64,000 nucleotides of DNA, from NCBI GenBank assembly GCA_031310005.1, contig CM062379.1, positions 2,728,001 to 2,792,000 of the forward strand. The letters run 5' to 3'. The number at the start of each line of letters is the position of its first letter. The stretch's first letter is position 1. The stretch is from Dactylellina haptotyla. Taxonomy: Eukaryota > Ascomycota > Orbiliomycetes > Orbiliales > Orbiliaceae. The notes below the pieces were generated by a model, which ran no database searches, was not told the DNA's origin, and saw nothing but the letters and a program-made list of their open reading frames with translations. The translations under genes and the position numbers were made by a program. This document shows positions 63,201 through 64,000 of the stretch, piece by piece.

Positions 63201-64000
63201 ACTATAGATTATCATGTATAACACTTGTTTGTGAGATTGTATTGCAATATGTCTGCCTCTTATTTTCTTTGGCCTCAGACCCGGTATTCCAGTTCTAGGT
63301 ATCTTATCGCGGGAGGACTTGGCATCTTTCTCCTCGAAATGCCTGTTCGAATATTATGCATATTTCTCGTTGTGGTTCCTGCGATATTGCACTACCACCA
63401 CAGTATCTAGATGGCTGGGTATTTACTTCTTTAAAAGATGGTCGAAAAAGTGAAATTCGGGAAGGCTTGCAACTAATAATATTCATCTCATTTCATGATC
63501 GAAACGTCCGGGACCGCGGGCCAGATCTAGAGATATCCGAGTTTTACTTTTCTTTTAAGATCCCCTAACACTAGTTTCCGATATACCGTGGCTCCTTGGA
63601 AGTGTCATTTACATCTTGAAGGGAGAGTTCCGTAACGGAAGCCGGCCGTTCCACTTCTCGCCAGTTGCGAGATATTTATAAGTCTAATCACACCTCGCTG
63701 CTAACCGAAACCGTTGAGACGTCCAAATTTCATGCCCTGGTTTATATTTAGGCAGATGTTGTTTGGGTGAGAGTATGAGAAAAGAGAGGGGCATAGTAGG
63801 CATTCACTCTATGGGAATGGCACAGACGTTGTCGGCCATGGTACTTTGAGGATATAAAGATGAACGGCCCTCGCGTGGGAAAAGAGAGGATAGGGAAGCA
63901 GCAGAAAGGTACATGTATCCTGTATGTAATTACAAGACATTTCAGGTATCCTCGTTAGCCCCGCTATTGGGAGAGTGGAATTCTTTCAAAAATGGACTGT
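60282..64000. other. Right-end tract without a clear gene (3.7 kb)
   Basis: The left part is the promoter side of the 939-aa gene. A weak candidate for a small multi-exon gene lies at 60655-61291 (see findings). Beyond 61400 I see only short frames, T runs and a (TG)7 tract at 62491-62504. Confidence 0.45.
62491..62504. repeat. (TG)7 dinucleotide repeat
   Basis: Seven perfect TG units in apparently non-coding DNA. Confidence 0.9.

Overview
The window is nuclear DNA of a filamentous ascomycete (Pezizomycotina). It holds 15 protein-coding loci. Most are interrupted by short GT-AG introns (about 42-322 bp), many with a CTAAC/CTGAC-like branch site. The conserved genes are ordinary ascomycete housekeeping genes: an unsplit NUP98-NUP96 precursor, SIN3, RSC4, CKS1, CDC31, MRP10, RIB3 and a Gpt2/Sct1-type acyltransferase. 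I cannot fix the class or genus from sequence alone. No tRNA, rRNA, CRISPR array or intact transposon was seen.

Layout: 1-2232 (+) is the 3' part of a glycerol-3-phosphate acyltransferase. It faces, tail to tail, the 7-exon NUP98-NUP96 gene (3125-9920, -). That gene shares a 1.36-kb divergent promoter region with centrin/CDC31 (11285-12327, +). A gene-poor tract of about 20 kb follows (12.3-32.8 kb). It contains only a four-finger C2H2 transcription factor (18297-19656, -) and an MDR-family oxidoreductase carrying a one-base frameshift (28278-29683, -). Next is a compact chromatin and cell-cycle block: RSC4 (32836-35434, -), CKS1 (36757-37324, +) and SIN3 (38505-43838, +). An accessory patch then carries two neighbouring, homologous, unfamiliar secreted proteins on the minus strand (44592-46004, frameshifted; 47926-46706, intact). 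The window closes with MRP10 (48843-49218, +), RIB3 (49750-50641, -), a GBD/FH3 protein lacking a formin FH2 domain (52162-54816, -), a 939-residue disordered single-exon protein (57462-60281, -) and 3.7 kb with no clear gene.

Functional links: Nup98-96 and Cdc31 both act at the nuclear pore/TREX-2 or spindle pole and are head to head. RSC4 and SIN3 are chromatin regulators flanking CKS1. The secreted pair is the least familiar content. The two genes share intron positions and phases, a middle exon of exactly 391 nt, and the same arrangement of signal peptide, Cys/QxW region, second Cys-containing domain and Pro-rich tail. Exon boundaries were worked out by hand from splice sites and reading phase. 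Every multi-exon model sums to a multiple of three except the two frameshifted genes, each off by one base.
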